Positions 8,863 through 17,919 are shown, counted from the stretch's first letter. The stretch: 64,000 nt of DNA from JADZEM01 sp046328125 (GCA_046328125.1 JAXLXF010000025.1:51618-115617); one strand, 5' to 3'. Notes: generated from the sequence alone by a model not told the origin. Numbers and translations are program-made.

Positions 8863-9096
8863 ATGGACAAGATCGACGCGGTCGTCGCGCCCCGCATCGA
8901 CGATCCAGACGTGCGAGTCGTCAAGGGCGCCCGCATCCGGCAGTGCGCGCAGTGCGCCTATCAGGTCTGGGTCGCGCCGTCCACCTTCGCGACGTTCAAG
9001 GGCAAGAAGATGCCCCCGATCTGGTGCGCCCAGTGCGCGATGCTGATCGCCGAAGCGCACTCCCTGGCAAAGCGCGGGACCGGTGGCCGCGCCTGA
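8863..9096 (+). CDS. small CxxC zinc-ribbon-like protein
   Basis: ATG 8863 is preferred over TTG 8830 because GGAGGG at 8851-8856 is ideally spaced. The 77-aa product has two CxxC knuckles, QCAQCAYQVW and WCAQCAMLI, separated by about 20 residues, which is the pattern of a zinc ribbon. It begins 51 nt after livF on the same strand and may be co-transcribed. No known family was recognised; a role in nucleic-acid or protein binding is only a guess. Confidence 0.55.
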   Translation: MDKIDAVVAPRIDDPDVRVVKGARIRQCAQCAYQVWVAPSTFATFKGKKMPPIWCAQCAMLIAEAHSLAKRGTGGRA

Positions 9097-9114
9097 CCGC
9101 GCGTGGTCGCGATC

Positions 9115-9429
9115 TCATTCGATGTCCCACGGACCATCCGGCAGATGTCGATGCAAGTCGCGGCTTCCGTGCATGAGAAACACGATCAAAACGTCGTCGC
9201 CTTCCAAACGATAGATCATCCGGTGCTCACGCACGATGAGCTCGCGCACCGACGCGTGCCCAAACTCGGGAACGACCCGTCCAAGTTCCGGAAACAAAGC
9301 CAGATGATCCGATGCTTCAACGAACGCATCGCTCAGCCTGAGCGCAGCGCTCGCCGAATGCTGCTCTACGTGGCCGACGATGTCCCAGTAGGCTCGGCTT
9401 GCAGTCTTCGACCAAGTGACTCGCGCCAT
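9115..9429 (-). CDS. ParE/RelE-superfamily toxin
   Basis: The 104-aa product matches the RelE/ParE toxin pattern: an N-terminal helical pair (ARVTWSKTASRAYWDIVGHV), then the sheet segment FPELGRVVPEFGH, VRELIVREHRMIYRLEGDDV and VFLMHGSRDL. ParE toxins poison gyrase and RelE toxins cleave mRNA; the VRELIV-YRL spacing favours ParE or the plasmid-stabilisation subgroup. Its start overlaps the 3' end of the antitoxin gene by 64 nt, typical of toxin-antitoxin operons. Confidence 0.8.
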   Translation of the reverse strand: MARVTWSKTASRAYWDIVGHVEQHSASAALRLSDAFVEASDHLALFPELGRVVPEFGHASVRELIVREHRMIYRLEGDDVLIVFLMHGSRDLHRHLPDGPWDIE

Positions 9430-9605
9430 GCTGCGATATTCCGCTTCATGTCTTCATGGCTGATCGTGTCGCCGGCTTCGGCATCGCGAAGTCCCTGCTC
9501 GATCTTCAGGCGCACATATACCGCGTAGACGATGTCTTCCAGGGTGGCGTCTTCAGGCAGCTTCTCGATCGTGTCCATCGCGGCTGCTTTGGCAGAGATC
9601 GCCAT
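9366..9605 (-). CDS. antitoxin of the ParE-type pair
   Basis: ATG 9605 is preferred, preceded by GGAGGG at 8-nt spacing. The 79-aa acidic protein contains EKLPEDATLEDIVYAVYVRL followed by IEQGLRDAEAGDTISHEDM, a pattern common to small antitoxins paired with RelE/ParE toxins. The first half would bind DNA or dimerise and the C-terminal part would wrap the toxin. Transcription order is DUF4177-like gene, antitoxin, toxin. Confidence 0.75.
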   Translation of the reverse strand: MAISAKAAAMDTIEKLPEDATLEDIVYAVYVRLKIEQGLRDAEAGDTISHEDMKRNIAAWRESLGRRLQAEPTGTSSAT

Positions 9606-9677
9606 CGCCAATGCCCTCCAACTCTGACCGGGATCGTACCACGCGCAGCACTGAACATGAGGTTGCTACGGGCGGTT

Positions 9678-9863
9678 TCAATCCTCATTTCGGGCGACAT
9701 ACTCGGCTGCGACGACGTTGATGAGCTCCCAACCGTCGTCACCATAGTGGGTGAGCACTGCGGCGTTCGCAAGTTCAGGTCTGGATCCCGCCGCCGGGCA
9801 AACCCAGCGCCTCTTCTCGGCACTGTGGAACATCGGAACCATTCGATATTCCCATTTCGGCAT
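9678..9863 (-). CDS. DUF4177-like small protein
   Basis: ATG 9863 follows GGAGGG on the minus strand, giving 61 aa. The sequence has the DUF4177 hallmarks: an opening MPKWEYRMV and the motif YGDDGWELINVV. DUF4177 proteins have no established function. It lies 72 nt upstream of the antitoxin gene on the same strand. A second gene of the same type occupies the same position before the PIN toxin-antitoxin pair at 28288-28482. Confidence 0.65.
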   Translation of the reverse strand: MPKWEYRMVPMFHSAEKRRWVCPAAGSRPELANAAVLTHYGDDGWELINVVAAEYVARNED

Positions 9864-9920
9864 GGCTGCCCTCCGCCAGCAGGCCAACTACTCGACCCGG
9901 AGAGGTGATGTGCCCAAGTC

Positions 9921-11135
9921 TCAGCTTGGGATGCGTAGGCGGCCCGGGCCAGCATCGAACTCGGCCTTTGCCTCCGCGAGCAGCGACGGATCCGACATGA
10001 TGTCGATGGCGGTCATCGCGAGGCCTTTCGCGGCGGCGATCACCGCGCCGTGCGCCTTCTCTGACAGCGCGGCCGCCGCGAACGCCGCCGAGTGATGCGG
10101 CGCGCTCGGGTCGGAGATCGAGATACCGGCCTCGATGGCGGGCACCCTCCTCGTCACGTTCCCGAAGTCCGTCGAGCCAAGCCCCGGCTCCGGGCGGCCG
10201 TCCAGCACCGTCAGGCCGATCGCCTCCAGGTTGCGGCGGAACGCCCGCGCCAGCGTCAGGTTCGGCACCACGTTCTCATACGGCGGCATGTACTCGCGGA
10301 CCTCCAGGCGAGCGCCCGCCATCAAGGCGCCGCCCTCCGCGCACTGGATCACCCGCTTGAACACGGACTCCAGCTCCTCGGCGTCGGGCGCCCGCACCCG
10401 GAAGCGGCACGAGGCGATCTGCGGTACCACGTTCGGCACCCCGCCGCCGCTGGTCACCACGCCGTGAATCCTGATCTCCGGCTTGACGTGTTGGCGAAGC
10501 GCGTTGATGCCACTGTAGGTGTGCAGCACGCCGTCCAGCGCGTTGATCCCCTCCCACGGGTAGAGCGATGCATGCGCCGCCTTGCCGTGGAAGACGAAGT
10601 CCACCCCGCGCGCCGCCAGCGAGCCCTCCAGGCTCATGTTGGTGTACTGGCTCGGGTGGAACATGATGCTGGCGTCTACGTCGTCGAAGACACCGGCTCG
10701 CACGAGGTGGACCTTGCCGCCCGAGTTGTCAACCGTCGATTCCTCGGCCGGCGTCCCCAGCAGCAGCGCCGTGCCCGGCAGGTACTTCGCGATCGAGGCC
10801 AGCGCCAGCCCGGCCCCCACCGCGGACGGCCCGATCAGGTTGTGCCCACAGCCGTGCCCGATGTTCGGCAGCGCGTCAAACTCGGCCAGGATCGCCACGG
10901 TCGGTCGGCGACCGCTGCCGACCCTGGCTCGCCACGCCGTCGCGAGATCCGCGATCCCGACTTCGGCCTCTACGCCAGCCTCGGCCAACAGGCCGGTCAG
11001 CGTCGCGACCGCTTTCCGCTCCTGGTGCCCCAGCTCCGGGTTGCGCGCGATCGTCTGCGCGGCCTCCCACAGCTTCGGCGCCCAACGGTCCACTTCGGCA
11101 ATCGCCTGCCGCTTCAGATCGTCGATCTCGCTCAT
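9921..11135 (-). CDS. M20 family metallo-amidohydrolase (AbgB-like)
   Basis: The 404-aa protein has M20D features: AILAEFDALP followed by HGCGHN (residues 94-99) with metal-binding Cys96 and His98, and PAEES (about 129-133) with the catalytic Glu pair. A dimerisation domain (about 185-300) includes GKAAHAS. The family hydrolyses amide bonds in N-acyl amino acids or p-aminobenzoyl-glutamate; length and the LEGSLAARGVDFVFHGKAAH region recall AbgB. Cytoplasmic, no signal peptide. It is transcribed in the same direction as the ThDP-enzyme gene 161 nt upstream. Confidence 0.85.
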   Translation of the reverse strand: MSEIDDLKRQAIAEVDRWAPKLWEAAQTIARNPELGHQERKAVATLTGLLAEAGVEAEVGIADLATAWRARVGSGRRPTVAILAEFDALPNIGHGCGHNLIGPSAVGAGLALASIAKYLPGTALLLGTPAEESTVDNSGGKVHLVRAGVFDDVDASIMFHPSQYTNMSLEGSLAARGVDFVFHGKAAHASLYPWEGINALDGVLHTYSGINALRQHVKPEIRIHGVVTSGGGVPNVVPQIASCRFRVRAPDAEELESVFKRVIQCAEGGALMAGARLEVREYMPPYENVVPNLTLARAFRRNLEAIGLTVLDGRPEPGLGSTDFGNVTRRVPAIEAGISISDPSAPHHSAAFAAAALSEKAHGAVIAAAKGLAMTAIDIMSDPSLLAEAKAEFDAGPGRLRIPS

Positions 11136-11296
11136 CTGGTCTGCCCGCCGTTCCGGACTCGCGTCCTACATGGTGTGGCGCCCCCCGCGCTCGACCAGAC
11201 GATCTCACCACGGCGAAGCTGACCAGAGTGTAGCGAGGCGCGCGCCGCACCGCGAGCCCCCATGCAGTCCACGGCCCGGTCCCGATGTTGCCCCGG

Positions 11297-12910
11297 CTAC
11301 TGCGTCGCCGACGGGCTCGGGATGCTCGCGATGGACACGTTCACGCAGGCTGGCCGCCCGCTGTCGAACGCCCGCTCCAGGGCCGGGCGGAGCTGCTCGG
11401 GCCGCTCGACGTGCTCGGCGTGGCACCCGAGCGCCTCGGCGACGCGGTCGTAGCGGGTCGGGAGCAAGTCGGACGCCACCACGCGGTCCGGACCGTACAC
11501 CTGCCGCTGACGGTGGCGCTCGGCCGCCCAGCCGGCGTCATTGCCGACGACCACCACGAGCGGCAGATTGAAGCGCACCGCCGTGTCCAGCTCCAGCCCG
11601 TGGAAACCGAACGTGCCATCGCCCAGGAAGGCGACGCTGCGCTGAGCCGGTCGCGCGATCTTCGCCGCGATGGCGAACGGGATGGCCGGGCCGATCCCGC
11701 CCAGCTTCCCGTTCAGCAGTGTCGTGAACCGCCCGAGGCCAGTCGCCCAGCGCGCCCACTGGCTGAATTCCCCGCCGTCGATGGCGACGCTGTCGCCGTC
11801 CGACAGCAGATCGCGAACGGTCGCGGCGAGTCGCAGCGGGTGAATCGAGCTTTCGTCCGTCGTCTCGAACGCGGCCAGCCGCTCCCGACCCTGCTGCTCG
11901 GCCGCCGCCAGCTCACGACGCCAGGGCCGCTCCGGCCACGTCCGTTTCGTAACCGCGTCGAGCAGTTGTCCCAGGACGCTTCGCGCATCGCCGACCAGCC
12001 CGACCTCGACCGCGCGATGACGCCCGATCTCCTTCGCGCTCGGAGCCACCTGGATCAGGCGTGACGCGCCGAGCGCACGCCTGCCGGCGAACCCCACGCC
12101 AAAGTCCTGCTGACCGATCAGCAGCACCACGTCCGCGCGCGCGAATTCGGCGCCCAGACCATGCAGGGCCGGGTCGGTCAGCCCGCGCGGGCTCTCGACC
12201 GGATACCCGGGAATGCGCGTGCGGTCGAGCAGCGCGCGGAGACGGACACCCGCATCGCCGCGCCACGCCGACGGCCCGCCGAGCAGCAACGGGCGCTCGG
12301 CGCCGGCCAGCAGGCTCACCGCCCGCTCGACGTCGGCCACATCCGCCGTCGCCGGCTCTGGCGAGAAATCACTGTCGTCCGCCCAGCGCACGTCCGACTC
12401 GTCCGCCCGCTGCTGGAGCACGTCCACCGGCAAGGTCAGGTGGACCGGCCCTGGCGTCCCGTCCAGCGCCGTCCGCCACGCCTGAGCCAGCGCCCGGGGC
12501 AGTTCGACGGCGGAGCGGGCCGACCAGGACGCCTTACAGAGCGGACGCGCCGCGGCCACCTGATCGACCTCTTGGAACGCACCAGCTCCGGCCTGCCCGA
12601 GCGGGCTGCCGCCGCTGAGTAGCACCATCGGCGATTCGGCCAGCTGCGCGGTAAGCAGGCCAGTCAGCGCGTTGGTGTGGCCGGGGCCGGCCGTCACCAG
12701 GCAGACGCCGGGCCGCCCGGTCAGCCGCCCCCAGGCGTCGGCCATGTGCGCGACCGCCGCCTCGTGTCGCCCGTCCACGAACCGCAGGCCCGCGTCAAGC
12801 CCGGCCTCGTAGACAGGCAGGATCTGGTTCCCCGAGAGCGTGAAGATCGGCCCGACTCCGGCCTGTCCCAACGTGCGCGCCAGCGCGGTCGCGCCATCAA
12901 TCGTGCCCAT
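11297..12910 (-). CDS. thiamin diphosphate-dependent enzyme (acetolactate-synthase-like)
   Basis: ATG 12910 is chosen because a GA-rich ribosome-binding site precedes it and the PYR domain begins immediately; a longer in-frame extension to 13693 would run over the pentapeptide-repeat gene. The 537-aa product has the three-domain ThDP fold: PYR with the cofactor-activating Glu50 (GRHEAAVAHMADAWG), a central domain, and PP with GDGTFGFHGLE followed by GND (about 430-455), the metal-ThDP motif. It resembles IlvB, oxalyl-CoA decarboxylase or benzoylformate decarboxylase. No small regulatory subunit is nearby, so catabolic decarboxylation or condensation is more likely than branched-chain synthesis. 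Confidence 0.82.
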   Translation of the reverse strand: MGTIDGATALARTLGQAGVGPIFTLSGNQILPVYEAGLDAGLRFVDGRHEAAVAHMADAWGRLTGRPGVCLVTAGPGHTNALTGLLTAQLAESPMVLLSGGSPLGQAGAGAFQEVDQVAAARPLCKASWSARSAVELPRALAQAWRTALDGTPGPVHLTLPVDVLQQRADESDVRWADDSDFSPEPATADVADVERAVSLLAGAERPLLLGGPSAWRGDAGVRLRALLDRTRIPGYPVESPRGLTDPALHGLGAEFARADVVLLIGQQDFGVGFAGRRALGASRLIQVAPSAKEIGRHRAVEVGLVGDARSVLGQLLDAVTKRTWPERPWRRELAAAEQQGRERLAAFETTDESSIHPLRLAATVRDLLSDGDSVAIDGGEFSQWARWATGLGRFTTLLNGKLGGIGPAIPFAIAAKIARPAQRSVAFLGDGTFGFHGLELDTAVRFNLPLVVVVGNDAGWAAERHRQRQVYGPDRVVASDLLPTRYDRVAEALGCHAEHVERPEQLRPALERAFDSGRPACVNVSIASIPSPSATQ

Positions 12911-13103
12911 CTGCCCCAACTCCCCCTCTTGCCCCGCCACGTGGCGTGTATCCTGGAGGCTACCAGCCGCCAATCGTCGGCCACAACGGATCACCCCGCC
13001 CGTCACGCAATTCGCTCCACTCCCTCCTGTTGGGCCGCGTGGCTCCGCGCGGTCGCGCTGATCGACTCCATTCCCGCCGACCAGAAGGGGAGCAGCCCAG
13101 ACC

Positions 13104-13706
13104 GTGCCAGACAGACGACGACGGTACTCGCAGGACGACCTGACGTCGATCGAGGAGGGTGACGAGATCCGTCGCGGGATCTTCGACGGCCTCTCGTTCC
13201 ACGGCCTCAGTCTGAAGGAGTGCCAGTTCGAGGGGTGCTCGTTCGAGAACGCCGATCTCCGAAACGTGCGCCTGAGCTCCGCTGTCTTCCGGGACTGCAA
13301 CCTCGCGAACGCCCTGGTGGCCGGCGTCGCCCTCTTCGGCGCGAGCTTCGAGCGCTGCAAGCTGCTCGGCGTGGACTTCCACGAGGTCGAGCGGACCGAG
13401 GCGCTGACCTTCCGTGCGTGCAACCTCGACCTGACCGGCTTTCGGGGCCTCGACCTGAGCGGTGCTGTATTCGACCGCTCCTCCCTGGTCGAAGCCGATC
13501 TTTCGCTGACGACGTTGAAGAAGACCTCGTTCCTGGAAGCTGACCTGACCCGCGCCACGATCCGCGAGGCCGCGTTCGACCAGACCGATCTGCGGGGCGC
13601 GAATTTGACGGGCTGGAGCCTGCGCCACCACGATTTGGCAGGCATCATCGTGGATCGGAGCCAGGTCGAGTTTCTGGTCCGGGCACTCGGCATCCAGGTG
13701 CTCTGA
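13104..13706 (+). CDS. pentapeptide-repeat protein
   Basis: The 200-aa product has tandem A(D/N)LXX-type five-residue repeats from about residue 30 to 180, for example FENADLRNVRLSSAVFRDCN and EADLTRATIREAAFDQTDL, predicting a right-handed quadrilateral beta-helix. It starts at GTG 13104 with GGGGAG upstream. Several coils use Cys at the repeat centre (ECQFEGCSF, DCN, RCK, ACN). Such proteins include gyrase-protecting DNA mimics, but most have no known role. Divergent from the ThDP-enzyme gene with 193 nt between starts. Confidence 0.85.
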   Translation: MPDRRRRYSQDDLTSIEEGDEIRRGIFDGLSFHGLSLKECQFEGCSFENADLRNVRLSSAVFRDCNLANALVAGVALFGASFERCKLLGVDFHEVERTEALTFRACNLDLTGFRGLDLSGAVFDRSSLVEADLSLTTLKKTSFLEADLTRATIREAAFDQTDLRGANLTGWSLRHHDLAGIIVDRSQVEFLVRALGIQVL

Positions 13707-13844
13707 TCGGCCTGGGTCGGCGGTTCAGCTAGGCCGTAGTCAGGCGCGAGCCGCTACGCCGCGTCCACGAGTGCGTCGCGGGGGTGCTGGCGGTGGAGAG
13801 CGAGCCGGTCGATCCACGCCTCTAGCGGGCCAGCCTGCCAGCGG

Positions 13845-16553
13845 TCAGGCTGGTGCGGGCGCGGGCAGTCCCGTGCCCGTGCCGGCCGAGTCGTCCTTCA
13901 TCTGCTTCACGTCGCCGTTCCCGCTCATCCGAGTCGTCGGTTGCAGCCCGCTCTCCAGCAGCGCGTCGTTCTGGTCGTCGAACAGCTTGCGGTACAGCCC
14001 CTCGTGCTCCAGGAGCGTCTCGTGCGTGCCCGTCTCGACGATCCGCCCCTGATCCAGTACGTAGATGATGTCGCTGCGCATCGCCAGCGCCAGCCGGTGA
14101 GTGATGCTGATCACCGTCTTCCCACGAGTCGCCCCTGCCAGCTCCTCCAGGATCTCGTGCTCGGTCTCGGCGTCCAGTGCGCTCGTCGCCTCGTCCAGGA
14201 TCAAAATCGGGGCATCGCGGAGCAGCGCCCTGGCGATCGCCAACCGCTGTCGCTGACCGCCAGAGAATCGGTTCCCACGCTCGCCGACGATCGTGTCGTA
14301 GCCGGCTGGCAGCGACATGATGAACTCGTGCAGGCAGGCCGCCTTCGCCGCCGCAACGATCTCGTCGTCGGTGGCGCCCAGCCTGCCCATCGCGATGTTC
14401 TCGCGCACCGAGCCGTTGAACAGCGCCGTTTCCTGCGAGACCAGCCCGATCTGGCCGCGAAGTGCTGGCAGCGCGTAGCGCCGAATGTCCACGCCGTCGA
14501 TCTTCACCACGCCCGCCGCCGGCTCGTAGAAGCGCGGCAGCATGTTTACCAGGGTCGTCTTGCCAGCTCCCGTCGGGCCGACGAAGGCCGCGCTGGTGCC
14601 GGCCGGGATCTGCACTGAGATGTCGGTCAAGGTCGGATGGAGCCCGTAGGCGAAGTGGATACCTTCATACGTGATGCTCTCACGCACACCCGGGGCGTCA
14701 GGAGCTCCACCCTCCGGAACGTCCAGCATCTCGGTCTCCTGGCTGAGCACGTCCTCGACGCGGCGCAAGGCGGCGGCGGCCACCGCGTTCAGCGAATAGA
14801 GCGTGCCGATGTTGTGAATCGGATTGATGAATCGCCCCATCAGACTGGAGAATCCGACCACCGTACCGACCGTGATGCTGCCAATCACGCCCTGCACCGA
14901 CGGGTCGTAAGCCGCGAGCACCAGGATCGAGCCAACGAGGAACACCAGGCGGGAGTTCAGCAGGTCGGCGACGTCGGCGGCCTCCCGGAAGACCGCCGTC
15001 AGGAAGTCGCTGCGGATCTCGACACGACGGAACTCGTGAATCTCCGGCTCCAGCCGCCGACGGAAGAAGCGCTGCAGGTTGAAGATCTGGATCACTTGAT
15101 GGGCGACCACGATCTCTTCCAGGTGGCTGTTGACCTGCGCGAGCCGCTCCTGGCGGCTGCGGTTGATGCGCTGGATGGCCGGTCCGAGCACGCGCCAGAT
15201 GTACAGGTACATTGGCACGACGACCAGTAGCGCCAGCATCAACTGCCAGCTCAGTCCGATCAGCCCGAAGAACGTCACCACGACCAGGATCAGGTAGTAC
15301 AGCGAGTAGGCCGTCGTGCGGGCCAGCGGATCGGCCAACCGCGCCATGTCGGACGTGAAGCGAGCCATCAAATCGCCGGTCCGCATCCGCGAAAAGTAGG
15401 CGGTGCCAAGCCCGTTGAGGTGGTCGATGTACTGAAGCCGCATGTCTCGTAGGACGTTCTGGCCGAGCACGTTCACCACGTACACTAGCCGCACGATCGA
15501 GCACAGGTTGAACGTTCCGGCGACGACCATCACCAGCACGATCCAGCCCACCCGTGCCAGGCCGAACTCCCACGGATTCGCCTTGGCTTCCTCGTTGTTG
15601 AACAGGTCCACGAGATTGCGTAGCTGGTACGGCGTCACCTGGGCGCTGATCGCCCCGATCAAGATCAGTCCCAGGCACTCCACCTGCCGCCACGGATACG
15701 GCTTCAGCCACGGCCGGACCGACTTGATGAACGACCACATCGAGATCAGACGGCGAGCCACGTCGCCGCGGAGCGCCGCGAGCCACTCGTGCTCCAGCAG
15801 CTCCAACGACTTCCCGAAGATGATCTCCGCGCTGTGATTCGGATCGCGGCGGGCCCCGGCCAGGAACCGCAGGAACTCGTGCAGGCCGTCGCGGTCCACC
15901 AGGTACGCGCCGAACGCCTCCTGCATCGCGGCGTAGAGGGCCGGATCGCCAACCGCGCTCGGGCCGCGTACGATCGCCTGGTACAGCGGCAGGCGCCACT
16001 TGCGCTGGCCGGCCGTCTCGATACAGCGGTGCTCGGCCTCCAGCAGCTCCGGCGACTCGCGGCGGGAGCGATTCGCCGCCTGGTGGGCGACGTAGCGCGC
16101 GGCTCCCTCGACGAAGAACCGCTGCGATTCGGACGTACCCATCTGGGCGTCGCTGAGCCGGTCGTCCGTCGGGATAGCGGCGGTGAGGCGGTGCAGCATC
16201 ACCATCGCCAGATGCTCGCCCAACCCTCCTACCGGCCCGCCCGGCCCGAACCCGACGGTCACCACGTCGGCCACGAGATCGCAGCTGGCGTCGTCCCCTG
16301 GCGTCGCGTCGGTACCGTTGGCGCTGCCCTCTGACGGCTTCGGGTCGCGCGCCACCACCATGATCCGGTGTGGCCGCAGCATCACCTCGCTCGGGATCTT
16401 GAGCGACTTGAGCAGTTGCCCGAAAACGCGCTCGACCTCGGCGGCCACCTCGTTCACGTGCTGCTCGGCGTACGAGCCCGGCTCGCAGACGACGATCAGG
16501 TGCTCAGTCTCACGCCGGGTCGAAGCGGCGAGCGGCGGGCCGCCAGTAGTCAT
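13845..16553 (-). CDS. ABC exporter with N-terminal degenerate peptidase-MA-like domain
   Basis: The 902-aa protein is far longer than the usual 580-620 aa of MsbA/LmrA-type exporters. Residues 1-270 are a soluble domain resembling Chloroflexota peptidase-MA-like gluzincins: GEHLAMVMLHRLTA at the HExxH position, FFVEGAARYVAHQ (146-158) at the W-x-EGLAEY position, and the terminal FGKSLELLEHEWLAALR. The zinc-binding HExxH is absent, so it is probably not catalytic. Residues about 285-600 hold six membrane helices and coupling helices. The NBD has Walker A GPTGAGKT (659-666), signature SGGQRQRLAIARAL, Walker B ILILDEATSALD and His-switch ITHRL. Its cargo is unknown; lipid or drug export is typical for the core. 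Confidence 0.88.
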   Translation of the reverse strand: MTTGGPPLAASTRRETEHLIVVCEPGSYAEQHVNEVAAEVERVFGQLLKSLKIPSEVMLRPHRIMVVARDPKPSEGSANGTDATPGDDASCDLVADVVTVGFGPGGPVGGLGEHLAMVMLHRLTAAIPTDDRLSDAQMGTSESQRFFVEGAARYVAHQAANRSRRESPELLEAEHRCIETAGQRKWRLPLYQAIVRGPSAVGDPALYAAMQEAFGAYLVDRDGLHEFLRFLAGARRDPNHSAEIIFGKSLELLEHEWLAALRGDVARRLISMWSFIKSVRPWLKPYPWRQVECLGLILIGAISAQVTPYQLRNLVDLFNNEEAKANPWEFGLARVGWIVLVMVVAGTFNLCSIVRLVYVVNVLGQNVLRDMRLQYIDHLNGLGTAYFSRMRTGDLMARFTSDMARLADPLARTTAYSLYYLILVVVTFFGLIGLSWQLMLALLVVVPMYLYIWRVLGPAIQRINRSRQERLAQVNSHLEEIVVAHQVIQIFNLQRFFRRRLEPEIHEFRRVEIRSDFLTAVFREAADVADLLNSRLVFLVGSILVLAAYDPSVQGVIGSITVGTVVGFSSLMGRFINPIHNIGTLYSLNAVAAAALRRVEDVLSQETEMLDVPEGGAPDAPGVRESITYEGIHFAYGLHPTLTDISVQIPAGTSAAFVGPTGAGKTTLVNMLPRFYEPAAGVVKIDGVDIRRYALPALRGQIGLVSQETALFNGSVRENIAMGRLGATDDEIVAAAKAACLHEFIMSLPAGYDTIVGERGNRFSGGQRQRLAIARALLRDAPILILDEATSALDAETEHEILEELAGATRGKTVISITHRLALAMRSDIIYVLDQGRIVETGTHETLLEHEGLYRKLFDDQNDALLESGLQPTTRMSGNGDVKQMKDDSAGTGTGLPAPAPA

Positions 16554-16927
16554 CGGCGATGCATCCTTCGAGGTGTTGCCCGGGCGCGATCCGTCCGGCC
16601 GGGGCTGATCCAGACAGGTCTAACTCGGCGAGGAACGGCGGTCTCGCGTGGATTGAGGCGCCTGCGGTCAGGGTACGTCCTATCGAGATCGCGGTCAAGG
16701 TCTTCTAGCTCGCCGGGTGTGCGTCAATGCTTTGTGGGGCGCGATGAATCGGGGGCGCGATGAATCGCGCCCGTACAAGGCAGGACCCCTGGTACGGGCG
16801 CGATTCATCGCGCCCCCCGTACGGGCTCACGGCAAAACTCTGACGCACACCCTCGCGCCGGCAGTCGGTCTCCAGTGTTGATCGCCCTCCTGGAAAGGTG
16901 GTACCGTATCGGTGCAGGGAGCCAGTG
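16554..16927. other. intergenic region between divergent genes, MITE-bearing
   Basis: This 374-bp interval separates the ABC exporter from the Fur-family gene. I see no credible gene; its main content is the MITE-like copy at 16715-16852. Promoters for both flanking genes should lie here, but none has a convincing -35/-10 pair. Confidence 0.5.
16715..16852. mobile_element. MITE-like element, copy 2
   Basis: The left end GGGTGTGCGTCAATGCTTTG (16715-16734) and the complement of the right end CAAAACTCTGACGCACACCC (16833-16852) agree at 17 of 20 positions, and the right end is identical to that of copy 1. The interior palindrome (about 16750-16816) carries a partial extra copy of its GGGCGCGATGAATCG segment at 16738-16751. 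No clear target-site duplication is visible. It sits 75 nt before the Fur-family start. Confidence 0.6.
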
Positions 16928-17383
16928 ATGGGTCAGCTGGTGCAGACGCTCAAGGAGCGCGGCCACCGTCTCACGCCACAGCGACAGTTGATCCTCGAAG
17001 CCATCGAGTCGACGGCAGGTCATGTGTCGGCCGAGTCGGTGCACGCCAAGGTCGCCGCGCAGTTCCCGCAAGTGAACATCTCGACGGTCTACCGAACCCT
17101 CGAGTTGTTACAGAACCTCGGTCTGGTGACCCACACCCACTTCGACGACGGCATCGCGCTCTACCACCTGGCCGAAGACTCGCACCACCAGCACATGGTC
17201 TGTCGGCAGTGCGGCTCGGAACGCGAGATCGACGTCGAAGAGCTGAGCACGCTGGACCGCCACTTGCGCGAGCGGTACGGTTTCCAGGCCGATCTCGCGC
17301 ACTTCGCGATCGTCGGCACCTGCAAAGCGTGCCTGACCCACGAGAAGCACGCCGAGGCCAGAGGGCCGGGCCACATCCACTGA
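16928..17383 (+). CDS. Fur-family metal-responsive regulator
   Basis: ATG 16928 with AGGGAG at 16916-16921 gives 151 aa, the usual Fur-family length. It has an N-terminal winged helix (GHRLTPQRQLILEAI; NISTVYRTLELLQNLGLV) and a C-terminal dimerisation/metal domain with HHQHMVCRQC (87-95) and CKAC (132-135), the two CxxC pairs of the structural zinc site. The subtype (Fur, Zur or PerR) cannot be fixed from sequence alone. No metal-transport gene is adjacent; the MaoC gene follows 51 nt downstream. Confidence 0.88.
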   Translation: MGQLVQTLKERGHRLTPQRQLILEAIESTAGHVSAESVHAKVAAQFPQVNISTVYRTLELLQNLGLVTHTHFDDGIALYHLAEDSHHQHMVCRQCGSEREIDVEELSTLDRHLRERYGFQADLAHFAIVGTCKACLTHEKHAEARGPGHIH

Positions 17384-17434
17384 CCCCAGGTCGCCATCGT
17401 CGGCATGGCGCAGCCGTGGAGGGCGTCCGTATCC

Positions 17435-17887
17435 ATGCGTTACCTCGAAGACCTCGTCGCGGGCACCGTCTACCCGGCCAGCAGCGTGCAGCTCTCTGAA
17501 GCCGACATCCTGGAGTTCGCGACGCGGTACGACCCGCAGCCGTTCCACGTCGATCCGGTGGCGGCGCGGCGGTCGCCGTACGGCGGGCTGATCGCCAGCG
17601 GCTGGCACACCATCGCCGTCACGATGCGGCTGATCGTTGACCACGTCTTCAACGACGCGGCCAGCCTGGGCTCGCCGGGCGTGGACGAGATCCGCTGGCT
17701 GGTGCCGGTGCGTCCCGGCGACACGCTCTCCCCGCGCGTCACGATCGAGGAGACCCGATCCTCGCGCAGCAAGCCGGATCGGGGCTTCCTGCGGTTCCGC
17801 GTCGAAGTGGAGAACCAGGACGGCGCGCTGGCGATGACGATGGTCGGCACGGCGATGGTGGCGACGCGGCCGGCCGCTCCTGGCTGA
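17435..17887 (+). CDS. MaoC-like (R)-specific enoyl-CoA hydratase family protein
   Basis: ATG 17435 is preferred (GGAGGG at 17418-17423); the upstream ATG 17405 lacks a site. The 150-aa hot-dog protein has the MaoC hydratase motif ATRYDPQPFHVDPVAA with the catalytic Asp and His, and YGGLIASGWHT. Members hydrate enoyl-CoAs or bind acyl thioesters. The position upstream of the thiamin operon is probably incidental because a promoter and riboswitch intervene. Confidence 0.82.
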   Translation: MRYLEDLVAGTVYPASSVQLSEADILEFATRYDPQPFHVDPVAARRSPYGGLIASGWHTIAVTMRLIVDHVFNDAASLGSPGVDEIRWLVPVRPGDTLSPRVTIEETRSSRSKPDRGFLRFRVEVENQDGALAMTMVGTAMVATRPAAPG

Positions 17888-17919
17888 GGCGCGTCGGGAT
17901 TTGAATGCCGACGGTCGGA

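Noticed and set aside
12911..13693. N-terminal extension of the ThDP enzyme to 798 aa
   Set aside because: The extension is antisense to the pentapeptide-repeat gene and has no domain; the PYR domain and ribosome-binding site fit ATG 12910.
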